Program-made: the position numbers and the translations under genes | NCBI GenBank assembly: GCA_014529385.2 | Contig: CM043962.1 | Coordinates: 123,556,470 to 123,620,469 of the forward strand | Length of the DNA stretch: 64,000 nucleotides | From: Adiantum capillus-veneris | Taxonomy: Eukaryota; Streptophyta; Polypodiopsida; Polypodiales; Pteridaceae | Reading direction: 5' to 3' | In this document: piece by piece, positions 23,328 to 37,400 of the stretch | Layout: every line of letters begins with the position of its first letter | How positions within the stretch are numbered: position 1 is the stretch's first letter | The notes under the pieces: generated by a model | The model's database searches: none | The model's input: only the letters and a program-made list of their open reading frames with translations | What the model was told of the DNA's origin: nothing

Positions 23328-25078
23328 TGTAATGGAAATGGCCTATGAACTTTGAGAGTAGCAGAATTAGGAAACTAAGTGAAGCACTTTTATGAGATTA
23401 CTTTGTGAGCATAGCAGGTAAACTTAATTGATGGTAGCAACATAAACATGGTACTTAGTTAACTTGGCATGAACAATACTTTTGCAAGAAAGAGAGAGAG
23501 TTTAGAGAACATGATAATAGTTGAGGACCGGATTCATACAGATCCGGTCACCCCTCCAATAGGCATTTGTATTATAGTTTCTCCCATCAAGCGAAACTTG
23601 GTACAATACAATCTTTGTGTTCCTTGTGACCTAGGTGATGCGATGAAGATGGAAAGCTTCATTCATCACAAACATAAAAACACAAACTTTGTAGAAAGCA
23701 TTAACTATCCCAAGCCTTAGTCCCAAGGCCTCAAACACCTTCGAAGGTGGAGAGAGCTAGTTAGCGGGGAATGAGGATAGGGAAGTGGAAAGAGAAACAT
23801 TCCATAGGAGAAAGAAATAGTTCCTCACTTATCATCACTCTTCTTGCTAGCATACATAATAGCATAGTAATGAAGATGGAGAAGATGGCAAGCTTAAGCA
23901 TTGAATCATGGCTCTTGGTTGGATTTGCATTCCATAGCCAAGAGTGTTGGTGCAGGCTCTCACTTCTCACAAGCTTGGAGAAGGAGGTGGAGTTCCTCAA
24001 CTTTCACCGAGTGAGAATGAATCCACGAAATGAGTGTGTGTGGGGTGTATATCCCCCCAGCACCCCCCTTGCTTGCTTGGGGTGACCTGTAGCTTTTACA
24101 CATGTTTCAAGCTCATTGGACCCCTCTCACCCCTAGCCAATCACATGCATCATGCATTCAAGTACATGGGTAGTCTTTGGAAAAGTGTCCTCCTTACCCC
24201 TTAGAGAGAGAGAGCTTGAAAATATCTAGATATTTGTTGGATGGAGCTAGAAGCTCATTGGACCTCTCTTTAGCCCAACCAATAGCATTCAAGCACACCA
24301 TGTGGCTAAGCATAGGGAGAGTCTGACATGTGTCTCATGTGCCCTTAGGGCGAGTGGAAAGTTAGGTCAAAGATTCCCCTAACTTTGGGACTTTTATCCA
24401 TAGGAAGCTTCTCAAGCAACTTCCTCGTTAAGTGTGTAGGGTCTCTTTTTGACTCAAGCATCTTACCCCACATGCATAAAAAGCTGCTCAAGCAACTTCC
24501 TCATTAAGTATGACAAGTACCTCAAGTACCTTAGTCATCAAGCATGACAAGCACCTTAGGTGGAATTCACATCTCAAGCTCAGCCCTAGCTTGCTTAAGG
24601 TCAAAGTAAAGTTTAGGTTGGGTTCCCACCTCAAGCACAGCCCTAGCTTGCTTAAGGTCAAAGTCAAGTTTAGGTCTGGTTCCCCACCTCAAGCTCAGCC
24701 CTGGCTTGCTTAAGGTCAAAGGACTTTTAACACTAACCATTGGAGGACTTTAATGAAGCTAACCCTAAGGTCTTTTAAGCTCCATTAGATGCACATTGCT
24801 CTTTGATAGACTACCTTCTTTTGGACCGTTATCGAGATGTAACCATCTCTCCTCTTGGTCCCCTGCTGAGGTAAGTCTAGAAGCACTTATTGCACATTGC
24901 TCTTTGATAGACCATCTCCTTTTGGACCCCTATTGAGATGCAACCATCTCTCCTTTTGGTCCCGTGTTGAGATTGGTCTAGAAGCACATGTCTCTATTCT
25001 GACTCTTGTTCTCGTTTATTCTCCCACATCAAATGATCACTTTAATATGATAAAATCATTTCATAAAGTTTTATGACA
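23328..25078 (-). mobile_element. Solo LTR of the chromovirus family, with perfect target duplication
   Basis: 1751 bp, starting TGTAATGGAAATGG and ending TTTTATGACA. It aligns end to end with the LTRs at 7900, 43788 and 50965. The flanks are ATGCG (23323-23327) and ATGCG (25079-25083), an exact 5-bp duplication. No internal element sequence is present, so it arose by recombination between the two LTRs of one insertion. Orientation is inferred from the other copies. Confidence 0.92.
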
Positions 25079-25083
25079 ATGCG

Positions 25084-26590
25084 GATATGTCAACCTTCTC
25101 TGTTCCAATGTCTAGTCAGTTTTGAGTCTAGCTTCGTATACCTACAATAGAGCTTCTAAAGGTTCTAGGACTTTCTCTACCAACAATGATCCTCCTGATG
25201 ACATTTTGGAAGACATTGTTCCTTCTATTTGATTCTTGTTTTCCCTTTCTTGTTTTAGCTGCTCTTTGGTTTGTTTCAGTTCGGTTTCGAGGGTGGTTTT
25301 CTCTTTTAGCCTTTTTGCTTTCATTTTGTCTTGCTTGGATTTCCACAATTTTCTTTGTTTCCTCAATGATAAGCTCTCAATTTTTGTTTGAATAGGTAGT
25401 TTGCGATTCTCCTTGACATGTGTGTTTTTGGCAACCTCTTAAGATTGAGCTCTAGTAACCGCATTTATAGGAACCGTGGGTTCTTTCTCATATCCACTTG
25501 AAGAAGGCATCACTCCTATAATGTTCATTGTTTTTTTCTCCTTATTATTTGGGTGTTTTTGACAATTAGGAATGAGGTGTGTAGCACCACATTCGAAACA
25601 ATATTCCCATTTCTCTACATTATTTGCTTGATGAGTACAATTTCTTACCCAATGATGACCTCCACACTTGCAGCATGGTCCTACTTGTTGTACAATTGGT
25701 GGTGCAACCAATGGTTGTTCTTGCTGGGTAAGAATGTTCTTTGATCCACACTCTTGATTGGCTATGAACACAAGTGTGTTCTCCTCCATGGAATAATGAT
25801 TTCTAATGGTTGTGGCACATACTCAGGTGGTTGAGTGTAGTTGATTACCACTCTACTATCATTCAAAAGAGGTGGCTACTACCCTAACATGCGTTGCAGT
25901 TTCGATTGTGTGTTACACCATGGGGTGGGATGATCCCCTCCACAAGTGTCACATCTCCTTAGTCGAGGCGATTGTATATTTGGGTTCTATGTATAGACTT
26001 GGTTCATTCTCCTCACCACTTCTTCAACCACTAGATCAATGCTCGCCACAATAGGATTTTGAACATCTTGCTTTGTTGTGGGTTCCCTTGTCATAGATGA
26101 GGCACTACTCATCTCATTGTCTGTATCTTCCATCACCTCTCCATAAGCCTTACAATTGTCAACTAGATATAGAGCTTCTCTAGTGACTAGCTCAATCATA
26201 CCTCTCGCGTTGTGGTAACTCTCTTATAGTACATCTCTCTATGTATTGTTTGAAGTGAACTAAAGCTTCCTTCACTTTCTCATTCTCTTTTTGCTTGAAA
26301 ACATAGATTTGAGACACCGTGTTGTGTTTGATCCCCCTATTAGAGAACTCCTCTGCAAATTCACTCAAAAGTTGAAAAAACATTTATATTTAAAGGTTGG
26401 AACCATGTCAAGGCCTTTCCTTCCAATGTCAGCCTAAGTCCTTTGTACTGAGTGTAGAAATTTGCTACTTGTTCAGCTCTCAAAGCTTGTTTGAAGAGTG
26501 AAACATGAGCATATGGATCCCCTGACCCATTGTACTTCGTCTTGTACATTTTTTCACTTGAGATGGTCTCATTTGTCATGGTTCAATCAC
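25084..26590 (-). pseudogene. Gag of the old gag-protease element
   Basis: In order from 26590 downward: YNGSGDPYAHVSLFKQAL and GKALTWFQ (Gag core start, 26361-26579). A frame change follows, then LLSEFAEEFSNR through YIERC (26192-26383), the rest of the core. Next is an acidic/Ser linker. Two zinc knuckles follow at about 25560-25690 (CCKCGGHHWVRNC and CFECGATHLIPNC, both CX2CX3HX4C). Last is a Lys/Glu-rich coiled-coil-like stretch (25128-25366). Then the solo LTR interrupts. The element belongs to the Ty3/gypsy-type Gag family by these motifs. Stops and shifts make it non-functional. Confidence 0.75.
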
Positions 26591-27100
26591 CAATCTAACC
26601 AATTTAGAGTCTCTTGCAAAGACATCTCTCGCTCTCTCTTCTTGTCTTGGAGAAAACCCTGCTGGAATTCTCTTCATTACATCCTCTGGCATCATTTTTG
26701 ACTGAAAGTAAGTAGAGATTGGAGTACCCTTGTATGTATATCTTTCTAGGTCAATTGAATGAACAAGTGTTTACTCTTGTCCATACTTATCTACCATCAA
26801 AACTTGCACTCCTTGGGCATCTGTATACGTGAATGCATAGAGGATCTTATGATCTGTCAACTCTCTAGCCTTGGGTTATACACACTTGTAGAAGGTATGT
26901 TGATCCTCATTTATGAACTTATACAAGACCTCGTGATCATATTAGAACTCTCAATGGATTTGTTGGTTTTGATGAATCTCACATTGGGTTTGTTGATCAG
27001 AGGATGCTTTTTATCTAAATGCATATCTCTGAGTTGAGTATAAAACCCGGTGGTGGATGATTTGTCATGGTTAAGGCTCACTCAATACTCTAAAGATAGT
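26591..27100. other. Leader-like sequence, no gene
   Basis: This is the 5' side of the minus-strand gag. Only short unsupported frames are present. It leads directly into the palindrome-cored tandem array. Confidence 0.4.
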
Positions 27101-29200
27101 CTCTTTGTCCCTGGTCAGGTCTCTCAAAATTCAGGTCTTTGTAAACCTTTGGTCTATGGAAACTAGTCTTGGGTATCTTAAAAGTTTGGAATTAGGAATA
27201 TGACTCAGTTTGGAGTTTAGTAAACATTAGAGAACTTTTTGTGAATGCACTTGAAACAACACTCAAAACAGTTTCAAGACCAGGACACATGAAATTTTGC
27301 TTGTATCTTGGTCTCTAGAGAATAGTTTTAGCTCAAATTGAGATTTGGGATGTACTCAAGTATATCTACAGACTCATAAAGTCAGGTATCCCCACTATGA
27401 AGAAGTACATGGATCACGATCCATGTTCCTCTATAAAATTTTAACAGTAGCTAGACAATGTCATGCACGGACTCTATACCAATTTTCAGAGGTTGGGGGT
27501 ACATGGATCGCGACTCATGTTCTACCACTTCTAGACTTGATCTCTGTGGATCTTGTTACACTCTATGTCCACAAGCTATATCTCAAATATTTTTGAATCT
27601 GGAGTTCTTTTTGATAGGTCAAATGTCCAACCCTAGGTCTTTCTGCGGTTTTCAGCTAGTCTTCTCTTTTGATGTCTTTTGAACCAAATTTACTGATTTT
27701 TTTTTCCAAAATCAGACTTGGGGATATGTTTCCTTGTATATGCACTACAATCCGGTAAAGTTTCAGGTCAAGATGTCACACCATAGGTACATGATCGCGA
27801 TCCACATTTGGAGGCCAAATTGACTTTTCTTGGTACCATCAGAATCAACATAATTAATAGATACTATGGTATCAAACTTACTAGGTTTGGACTTCTGGAT
27901 AGGAAATTAGGTCAATTTTTGCATTGTCTTAGAGTACTTGGATAATTTTGGGATTTCTACTTTGGTTTTGACATCCAAGTGAGATGAAACTTTGGGATTA
28001 GGCTACAAATATCATGTAGATCATAGTGTCTAGGTTGTGGTTCAAAAATTTGGAAAAGGTACATGGATCGTGATCCATGTTTTGGAGAGCTTTTGACCTC
28101 AAATTTGAACCACACATAGATGAAGGTATTTCTAGGCTATCCCCAAATGATTTTTAGATTTGGACAAGTTTTGGTCAACCAAAAGTGAAACCCTAGGTCT
28201 ATTTTAGCAGTTTTCACTTTGAAGTGTTTTTGGTCTTTTTGATAAGTTATTTGGACTTTTTTGGTAACCCTCCTTTGGGAAGTTGTTCACAATGGCCTCT
28301 ACTACAGGTTGGTATAGTTTTTGTCCCAAAACTCAAATGAGGTACATGGATTACGATCCATGTTTGGTCACTTCTGGATTTGAGATTTGGCTAGCTGATA
28401 GCTTATGATGTTTGTAGTCTATCCCCAAAATATTTTTGAATTTAGATTAGTTTTGGTCAACCGAAAGTGAATTTTTGGATTTGTTTTGGCGATTTTTGAC
28501 TATCCTCTATTTCTTGTTATTTTGACCAACTTTTTTAACTCTTTTTGCCAATGTGCTTTTTGGGAAGGTTGTTCCAAATGGTCTCACCTACCCACTGCTC
28601 AAATCTCAACCAAAAATCATGATGAGGTACATGGATCACGATCCATGTTTGACCTCCTTTTGACATGAAACTTGGTCAGCTGGTTATCTATGTCCTACAG
28701 ATTCTAATGACCAACCTTTTTTGAATTTGGATTAAAAAACTCAAGATATGCCCAATTTTGTGTCCGAAATCCCTGTTTTTCTTGTTTTTCTCCTCTCATC
28801 CAATTTTGATGTGATATTTGAAAATTTCTTGCAAACAAATTTTCTCAGAGCAACGTCCTACTCCTAAAAAGTGTCACTAAAAACTTTTCTGCAAAAATGG
28901 CCTCTGAGGTACATGGATCGCAATCCATGTTTCTCCATAGAATCTGATGAAAGATAGATTGCGTTTGGTGAGTATTCTAAGGCCCTTAATCTCTAAACTT
29001 TTTGGTTTTGGATCAGCTTTCATGCCTCTATCATCAAATTTTCAAATTTTCATATCTATGGTCATTTTGGCCAAAATATGGTTTTCAACAGTTTTTGACA
29101 TGATGGCAGTTTCTACTTACCCTAATCCTAAGTACTGAAATGAATCTATGACCAAAAACAAATAGAACAATAAAAATTGAAAGTAAAATGGAATATGGAA
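27100..29200. repeat. Degenerate tandem array, about 283-bp period, palindromic core
   Basis: The core ACATGGATCGCGATCCATGT, a perfect 20-bp palindrome as consensus, occurs with one to a few changes at 27407, 27501, 27789, 28061, 28344, 28629 and 28911. Spacings are 94, 288, 272, 283, 285 and 282 bp. An isolated copy at 29780 is 869 bp on, about three periods. Between cores, phrases such as GTCTATCCCCAAAATATTTT and TTTTGGTCAACC recur at fixed phase, so whole units are repeated, not just the palindrome. The core is almost always preceded by AGGT. The copies are diverged. No open reading frame is conserved across units. Confidence 0.8.
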
Positions 29201-29932
29201 CAATACTTTTAAAGCATCGAGAAAATTCAAGAATAAATTTCCTTTTGAACCTCACTCACAACTCTCTTCGCCTATCAAGAGTAGATCTAGCAAGTCCCTT
29301 ACTTCTAAGCTCTACCAAGCACTAAACCGTGTGTCTAGCTGCTTCACTGCTAAGGTGTAAACGGAATGGAAAGATTAATCTTTGGAAAATGAAGCTTAAA
29401 ATACGTGCTAGGTCACTCACTATCTAAGGAATATTCCCTTACAATGGCATCAACGTTAGCGGGTTGTGATGAACGTCTGTAGCATAGCTAACTGGTACTA
29501 ACATAATATGTCAATACTCACGAAAGTGACTCGGATGGGGTACGAAGACTCTTTGAGCTTGTTAGTCCTCAAGAAGTGAACCTAACAAGCAAGCACATCA
29601 ACTCAACAAGCTAATCACCACTCAATGATCAAGAAATCTGCCTATGTTTTTTCTCACTACTCTCGGTCATCAAGTCATTTTGTCAACTAAATGGACTTGA
29701 ATTGTCAAGAAACTTAAAGGGAAATTTTACTAAGCCTAAAGGAACAAGTCTACAAAGTCTCACCCCATTATGACAAGGCACATGGATCAAGATCCATCAT
29801 GACCCAAGTCACAAAACTACAAAAACAAATCCCAAACAAGTCACCCTAAGGTCTAATAACACTCTCCTATGGTCAAAACATTAAAAAATAGTGATTTAAG
29901 CACTCAAATATGAAGATTAGACTCGTAGATAT
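29200..29932. other. Unassigned sequence between array and Tat-type LTR
   Basis: No gene is seen. It holds one last palindrome copy (29780-29799) and A-rich stretches, and is cut at 29933 by the LTR element. Confidence 0.4.
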
Positions 29933-31941
<2,009 letters not shown>

Positions 31942-31962
31942 TTTGGTGCCCCCACTGAGGAG
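31942..31962 (+). other. Candidate primer-binding site
   Basis: TTTGGTGCCCCCACTGAGG follows the LTR end directly. It begins with TGG, as plant PBSs do. I could not assign the tRNA with confidence. Confidence 0.45.
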
Positions 31963-32016
31963 GGCTTCTAAGAAACCTTCAGTTTACAATGCTAAAAGTG
32001 ACGCACGCCATCAATC

Positions 32017-34460
32017 ATGGACGAATGGCTGAAGGAATTTTCTAACTGGAGAATGGAAGAAGAGGAGACTAAGGAGGCACTAGCCGCCTTCATTGAAGTA
32101 CTACTGCCAAGCTGCAGTGTTGTCAGTATTCAAGAGGTAAATTCTCCATCTCGTGTTGCTCATTCTAACCACAAGTTGAGAGCATCAGGTGGGAGGTCTA
32201 TGAAGAGCCATCACTGTTGTCAACCAAAACACACTGTCAATGAGTGCAAGCAACGAAGGTAGCAAAGGGGTTGAAATCGTCTACATCGACATTCATCGCG
32301 AAGAAGTCATCCACATCAAAGGAGGAAAGAAAATGGTGAGGCCTCTCTTCCCTAAAGAAACTGCAGTCAAAGTTATAACCTTTACTCCAAAATGGCCTAA
32401 AGGGGCTGCTCAAGCCAAAGGTAAGGAAAAGATAAGCCAATTTGGAAACACATGACCCCAAAGGGAGAAGCATCTGGCCAAGCTCAGAGAGTCGGGTTGT
32501 ACCCAGCTTGCCAAAGAGGAAGTCATCCGAAGCTAGGCGACGGAAGTCGCCTACCGATTCGCACGACGCATGTGAGCACTACCAGTCCACTTCGACAATC
32601 CTGAAGAAGAAGTGGTAAGAAGATTCCCATGTCCTAAGGAAAGTGGTTCAGCTACTGCTCTCACTGTTTTGGAAGACTGGTAGAGGGTCTTCCTCCTCTC
32701 CCTGTACAACAGAAGCTCTCCACCATGGGTGAAACCCAGTGGGCTAGAGACGAGTTGCAGCTGAATGGAGTGGAATCCATGCAACACGCCGACTACAGAA
32801 ATTATCTGCAATTGCTACTAGCCAAGAGGCTGGGAGTGGTCAGACGCGTCGACATCACCCCGTACGTGCTGAGCGACGAAGAAAAGGTAGAGCCCATGAA
32901 AGGCAAGACCTCCTGTGGATGTGCCGACTCATCAACACTGGCACGATAAGAGTATAAGTAAGACTCCACCCTCTGTGCATGATGGAAAACGGGCCAACAG
33001 CATTCCCGTTCAGATTCCTGCAGCATATGCATGTGAATATCTATGTAAATAGGAAAATCTTCTACCAACAGAAGATCGTACCTATTCGGTGCAGCGGTAC
33101 TAGGAGAAATCCTTAATTCCCCAAACCCTATCATTCTCCCCATATTGGATTACCACCATTCCTTTAATGTTTCTATCTTTATCCTGTTTTAACCTATCCA
33201 CCCAACCCTGTAAAAAATCGCTATAAGCCGCTACTGTCATTAATCTAAAATAAAAAATAAAAAATAAACGTTTGTAATTTCCCGAGTCACTACCATGGCA
33301 AGTGTTTCTTTCCCAAATTCAGTGGAAAGAAGGGAGAAGATCTCACCATCGACTTTTTGGATGATTTCGACATTGCTTGTGTCGTCTCCAATAAAGATGA
33401 CGACGCTTTCTACTTCGAATTTTTCCTCTACTGATGAAAGTAGAGGCCAAGTCCTGGTATAATGCATTGCCCCAGGCTACCAAGAATGCATGGGATGTGT
33501 TAAGGGCTGCCTTTGTAAAGAGGTTTGGTGGAGGCACAACCTCGGAGAAGCTATGGCAGCTACTGAGGAATTGAACCAGGGAGGTCTGCTATAGTATGCC
33601 ACCTACGAGTCCAAATTTGTGGACTTATGGGAGAGATGGGTTGCCTCACTAGAGGAAGGCAAAGGAGCGCCTAATTTCCTAAAGAAGGACAGTTTCATTG
33701 CTGGTCTGTGGTCGCCGCTTAGAGAGAAGGTGAAGGGAAGGTTTCCTGCAACATATGAGTTCGCAGTAGAAGTAGCCCGCCTTAAAGACAAGAAGCTGCG
33801 CATGCAAGCAAGAGTAAATGAGTCAAAGGAAACAAGCTCGGCCCAACCAACCCCAGTGACTGCAACAGCCAGTCATAGAGCCCAACTGCAAGAGGCATCA
33901 AAGGAGCAGCAAGACCTGCTAAATCGCATCACCACCCAACCAGAGATTTTATATGTGCATCTGGTGCAACAAGGGCATGCACCTATTAGGAATCCATAAC
34001 AAGGGAGAGGACAACAAAGGTAGAACCAAGAGTACCACTGCTACAATTGCAGGGAAGATGGCCATGGTATGTACTACTGCCCACATCCAAGGAGGCAGAA
34101 TTTCAATAGAGGGGGGAGATAGAATTAGATCTCTTCGCCAAGAGCAAGACCACCACCACCTAGGCAACCAGGGGCGATCCCACCGGTCCAGATCCTTCGA
34201 CCACCTGTACAACAACAACCACCACCACAACCTCTCATTCCACCACTACCCCCACCACCTGCCGTGAACCAAGCAGTGAGTGTTATTAGCTTGGAGGCTA
34301 AGGGGAAGGCAAAGTAGAAGAATCGGTTCGAGAGAAGCACAAAGGGAAAGCGAAGGTAGAAGAAGTGGATGCTATGGGAGTGAAGCGTGCTAGGCACGAG
34401 GAAACCTCTCAAAGAGAAGAGAAAATGAAAGGGAAGGCAGAGTCTAGCAAGCAAGCAAGC
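32017..34460 (+). pseudogene. Gag region of the Tat-type element (degenerate)
   Basis: Frames from 32017 onward are short and shifted. The clearest part is 33290-33560, which reads in one frame as a Gag core with AKSWYNALPQATKNAWDVLR and FVKRFGGG. It continues at 33619-33999 with a charged helix-rich part (VARLKDKKLRMQARVNE) and then His/Pro/Gln-rich sequence. At 34480-34600 a DFSLGEYAKPYDLVQDVL stretch and ITWPQLLHLAPR form the gag-protease linker typical of Tat elements. No single long ORF remains. Confidence 0.6.
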
Positions 34461-34565
34461 AGCTAAACCGCGACGAAAGATAGACATCGTGGACTTCTCA
34501 CTAGGTGAGTATGCAAAACCCTATGACTTAGTTCAGGATGTATTGATGCAGGGCCCGAAGATAAC

Positions 34566-35000
34566 TTGGCCCCAATTACTCCACCTTGCACCAAGAATGA
34601 GGAGGCAACGGACAAAAATAGTGAGTACCAAGAAATCAAGACCAGGATAGCTGGGGCTATCTCTGGAAGGGGTCTCGACGACATCCTACCAACCATGGAT
34701 GCCCACATCAAGGGGCAACGAATTTCAAACGTCTACATAGATGGTGGCGCGCAAATATGCGTCATGAGTGAAAAGATGATGCACCATTTAGGACTAGAGG
34801 TAAGTAGGCCGGCACCCTGCCGAGCCAAAATGGCAAATAATGTAAGAGTGAAATGCATGGGCATTGTGAATGCAGTCAAAGTAAAAGCATTCAATACAGA
34901 AGTGGAGGTAGACATCTTTGTCATGTCACACAAAGGGGAGGGCTACCCCATCATTCTTGGGAGGCCTTGGCTTATGGCTATGGAAGCTAAACAAGACTAG
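34566..35000 (+). pseudogene. Aspartic protease of the Tat-type element
   Basis: The 144-residue frame contains VYIDGGAQICVMSEKMM (active-site strand, with DGG in place of the canonical D-S/T-G), then EVDIFVMSHKGEGYPIILGR, the conserved ILGRPW end. It processes Gag-Pol in intact relatives. The frame ends at a stop at about 34998. The next frame (35010-35375) is an acidic Ser/Thr-rich linker leading to RT. Confidence 0.7.
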
Positions 35001-35406
35001 AGCACCGGAATGATTCAAATGAAGCACGCTAAAGGGAAGTCCATATTCTATGACATGAGGACTGGGAAGCAACGTAACATGATCTTGGAGGCTTTAGAAG
35101 ATGAGTCCATGAGCGACTATTCGTCTACCTCAGGAGAAGAGACAACCACCACCGACGGAAGCGGCAGTAGCATTGAAGTGATGGGGGTCATTCTTAAAGA
35201 CCCAAAAAGATCGACACAATCTGAAACACCCCCGAAAAACCAAGAGGAACCATCAGGTACGCAGTCCTTAGAGGATGCAGGTAAGTTACAAAAAATGCTC
35301 TCAAATGAGTTAACCGATGAAGAAAGGAAGGAATATGTCTCCATGCTAGGTAAACTTCACTACTCTGTTCATTGATGGCTATGATAAGATCACAGGAATT
35401 ACAGTA

Positions 35407-35946
35407 GTGCAACACCACATAAAACTCAAGGAAGGCAGTAAACCCGTAGTGCAGAAGCTTAGAAGACTTGGAGTAATCCAACAAGAGGCACTACTTAAAG
35501 AAGTGAGAAGTTTGCTACAAGTAGGTTTTATCTACCGTGTCGAAGACTCAGAATGGGTCTCCCCAGTAGTAGTCACACCAAAGAAGAATGGTAAGTGGAG
35601 AGTCTGTGTGGACTATAAACCTCTCAATGCAGCCACGAAGAGGGATCACTTTCCCCTCCCATTCCAAGATGAAATTCTGAATGAAGTGGCGGGTCACGAA
35701 CGATACACAGTGTGCGATGGCTACTCAGGATACTTCCAGATTAGCATTGCGGAAGAAGATCACAAGAAGGCAACCTTCATCACACCTTGGGGATGCTTTG
35801 CTTACAGGGTGATGCCTTTTGGCCTCACTAACGCCCCGGCCACATTTCAGCGCTATGTGACCTTTGTTTTCCAACCCTACTTTGGAACATCAATACGGGT
35901 TTTCATAGATGATTTTTGCATCTATAGTTCACGAGCCCTTCATTAA
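35407..35946 (+). pseudogene. Reverse transcriptase of the Tat-type element
   Basis: Contiguous palm and fingers: WVSPVVVTPKKNGKWRVCVD, then [33 protein letters not shown], and the catalytic FIDD (35902-35913). It copies element RNA into DNA. The frame ends at a stop shortly after the FIDD strand. RT thumb and connection continue in the next frame at 35982. Confidence 0.85.
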
Positions 35947-35981
35947 CCAAAGTCTATGATGGCTTAACCAAGCTGCAAACC

Positions 35982-36596
35982 TTGGGTGGCCAGCTCAGCG
36001 TGGATAAGCGTCACATTGGTGAAAGCAAAGTCACTCTCCTTGGCCATGTAATTTCAGCAAAAGGGATTGAAGCTGATCCTAGCAAGATTCAAGCCCTGGT
36101 ATCTTTGTCCTCACCCACCACCGCTAAGCAGTTGGTTTATTTCCTTCAGAAGGTAAGATACTTATGCAGGTTCATTCACTTGCTATCTCAAGTGGTCCTC
36201 CCTCTACAACAAATCACCCAGAGGGATGTCTTCTCATGGAGTGAAGAAAATGAGCAGCAATTTACCGAGGTAAAGCAAATCCTAGCTTCCCACCATTTCA
36301 CCCCCTAAGTGGGAGGAGCCATTTTATGTGAACCCTAGTGTAGGAAGTATCTTTGTCGTCACCCACCACCGCTAAGCAGTTGGTTTCTTTCCTTCAGAAG
36401 GTAAGATACTTATGCAGGTTCATTGACTTGCTATCTCAAGTGGTCCTCCCTCTACAACAAATCACCCAGAGGGATGTCTTCTCATGGAGTGAAGAAAATG
36501 AGCAGCAATTTACCGAGGTAAAGCAAATCCTAGCTTCCCACCATTTCACCCCCTAAGTGGGAGGAGCCATTTTATGTGAATCCTAGTGTAGGAAGT
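35982..36596 (+). pseudogene. RT thumb/RNase H entry with a 248-bp tandem duplication
   Basis: The thumb motif VTLLGHVISAKGIEADPSK is followed by a connection segment that appears twice: 36101-36348 and 36349-36596. The copies differ at only about four positions, and 248 is not a multiple of three. Both copies also carry a stop at the same place, just after HHFTP, from a one-base loss in a C run that must predate the duplication. The region cannot be translated through. Confidence 0.85.
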
Positions 36597-37400
36597 GATA
36601 CACTCGGAGCCGTGCTAATGCAAAAGGACCCCCAAAATTCTTTCATGCGTCCTATTTACTTCTCTAGTCGTGTCATGACCCCGTCGAAAAAGGGATTTAC
36701 CGAAGTAGAACACATGGTTCTGGCACTGATGTTTGCTACCACAAAGTTCCGCTCCTATCTCCTGCATAGACCCTTTGTAATCCTGACAATGGAGGAGGTT
36801 TTCCCATATGTAATGCGACACATGGATGTCTCATCTAGGATCTCTAAGTGGCTAATTAGATTACAAGAGTTTGACTACACCATGCAAGTAGAAAACTCCA
36901 CCAGGGCTAGTTTAGCAGGAATTCTCACTCATTGCCACTATGAGAAGAAGCTGAAGGTCAACACGGAAGCAAAGGAAGAAACACCAATGGTAGAGAATCC
37001 TAGGCTAGAAAGAGCTCACTCTCGTTTTTTTGACGGAGCATACAAGAGAACAATGGACCAGTTTGCAGCTAGCATAGTCATTTTCAATGAGCAACAAGAA
37101 AGAGTATTCTCCATCGGCCAGTTATTACACTCCCACTCCAACAATGAAGCAAAATATGCAGCCCTAATTCTTGGGTTGGAACAATGTATTTCACAAGGAA
37201 TTCAGCGCCTAAATGTGTTTGGCGATGCTTTGCTTTTGATAAAGCAGATAAATGGCACTTAGGTTTGTAAAAATCAGGTTTTACTTGGTCAACTACGCCA
37301 AGTTAAGGATTTCCTAAGGAAATTTGAAGCAGTGAAACTATTTCATGTCCCCAGAGCAGAAAATCAGGAGGCAGATGCTCTAGCCAAAGAAAGAATACAA
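36576..37400 (+). pseudogene. RNase H plus second (archaeal-type) RNase H
   Basis: The first half has LGAVLMQKDP and YFSSRVMTPSKKGFTEVEHM (RNase H of gypsy RT). The second half begins near 37020 with HSRFFDGAYKRTMDQFAASI, then SNNEAKYAALILGLEQCI and LNVFGDALLLIKQINGT. This is the added archaeal-type RNase H of Tat elements, with conserved Asp and Glu positions. A stop at 37261 splits its end, which continues as FHVPRAENQEADALAKERI near 37345. Confidence 0.8.

Noticed and set aside
27407-28930. Evenly spaced palindromes as a CRISPR-like array or tRNA cluster
   Set aside because: The intervals are themselves repeats, not unique spacers, and no tRNA cloverleaf is visible.
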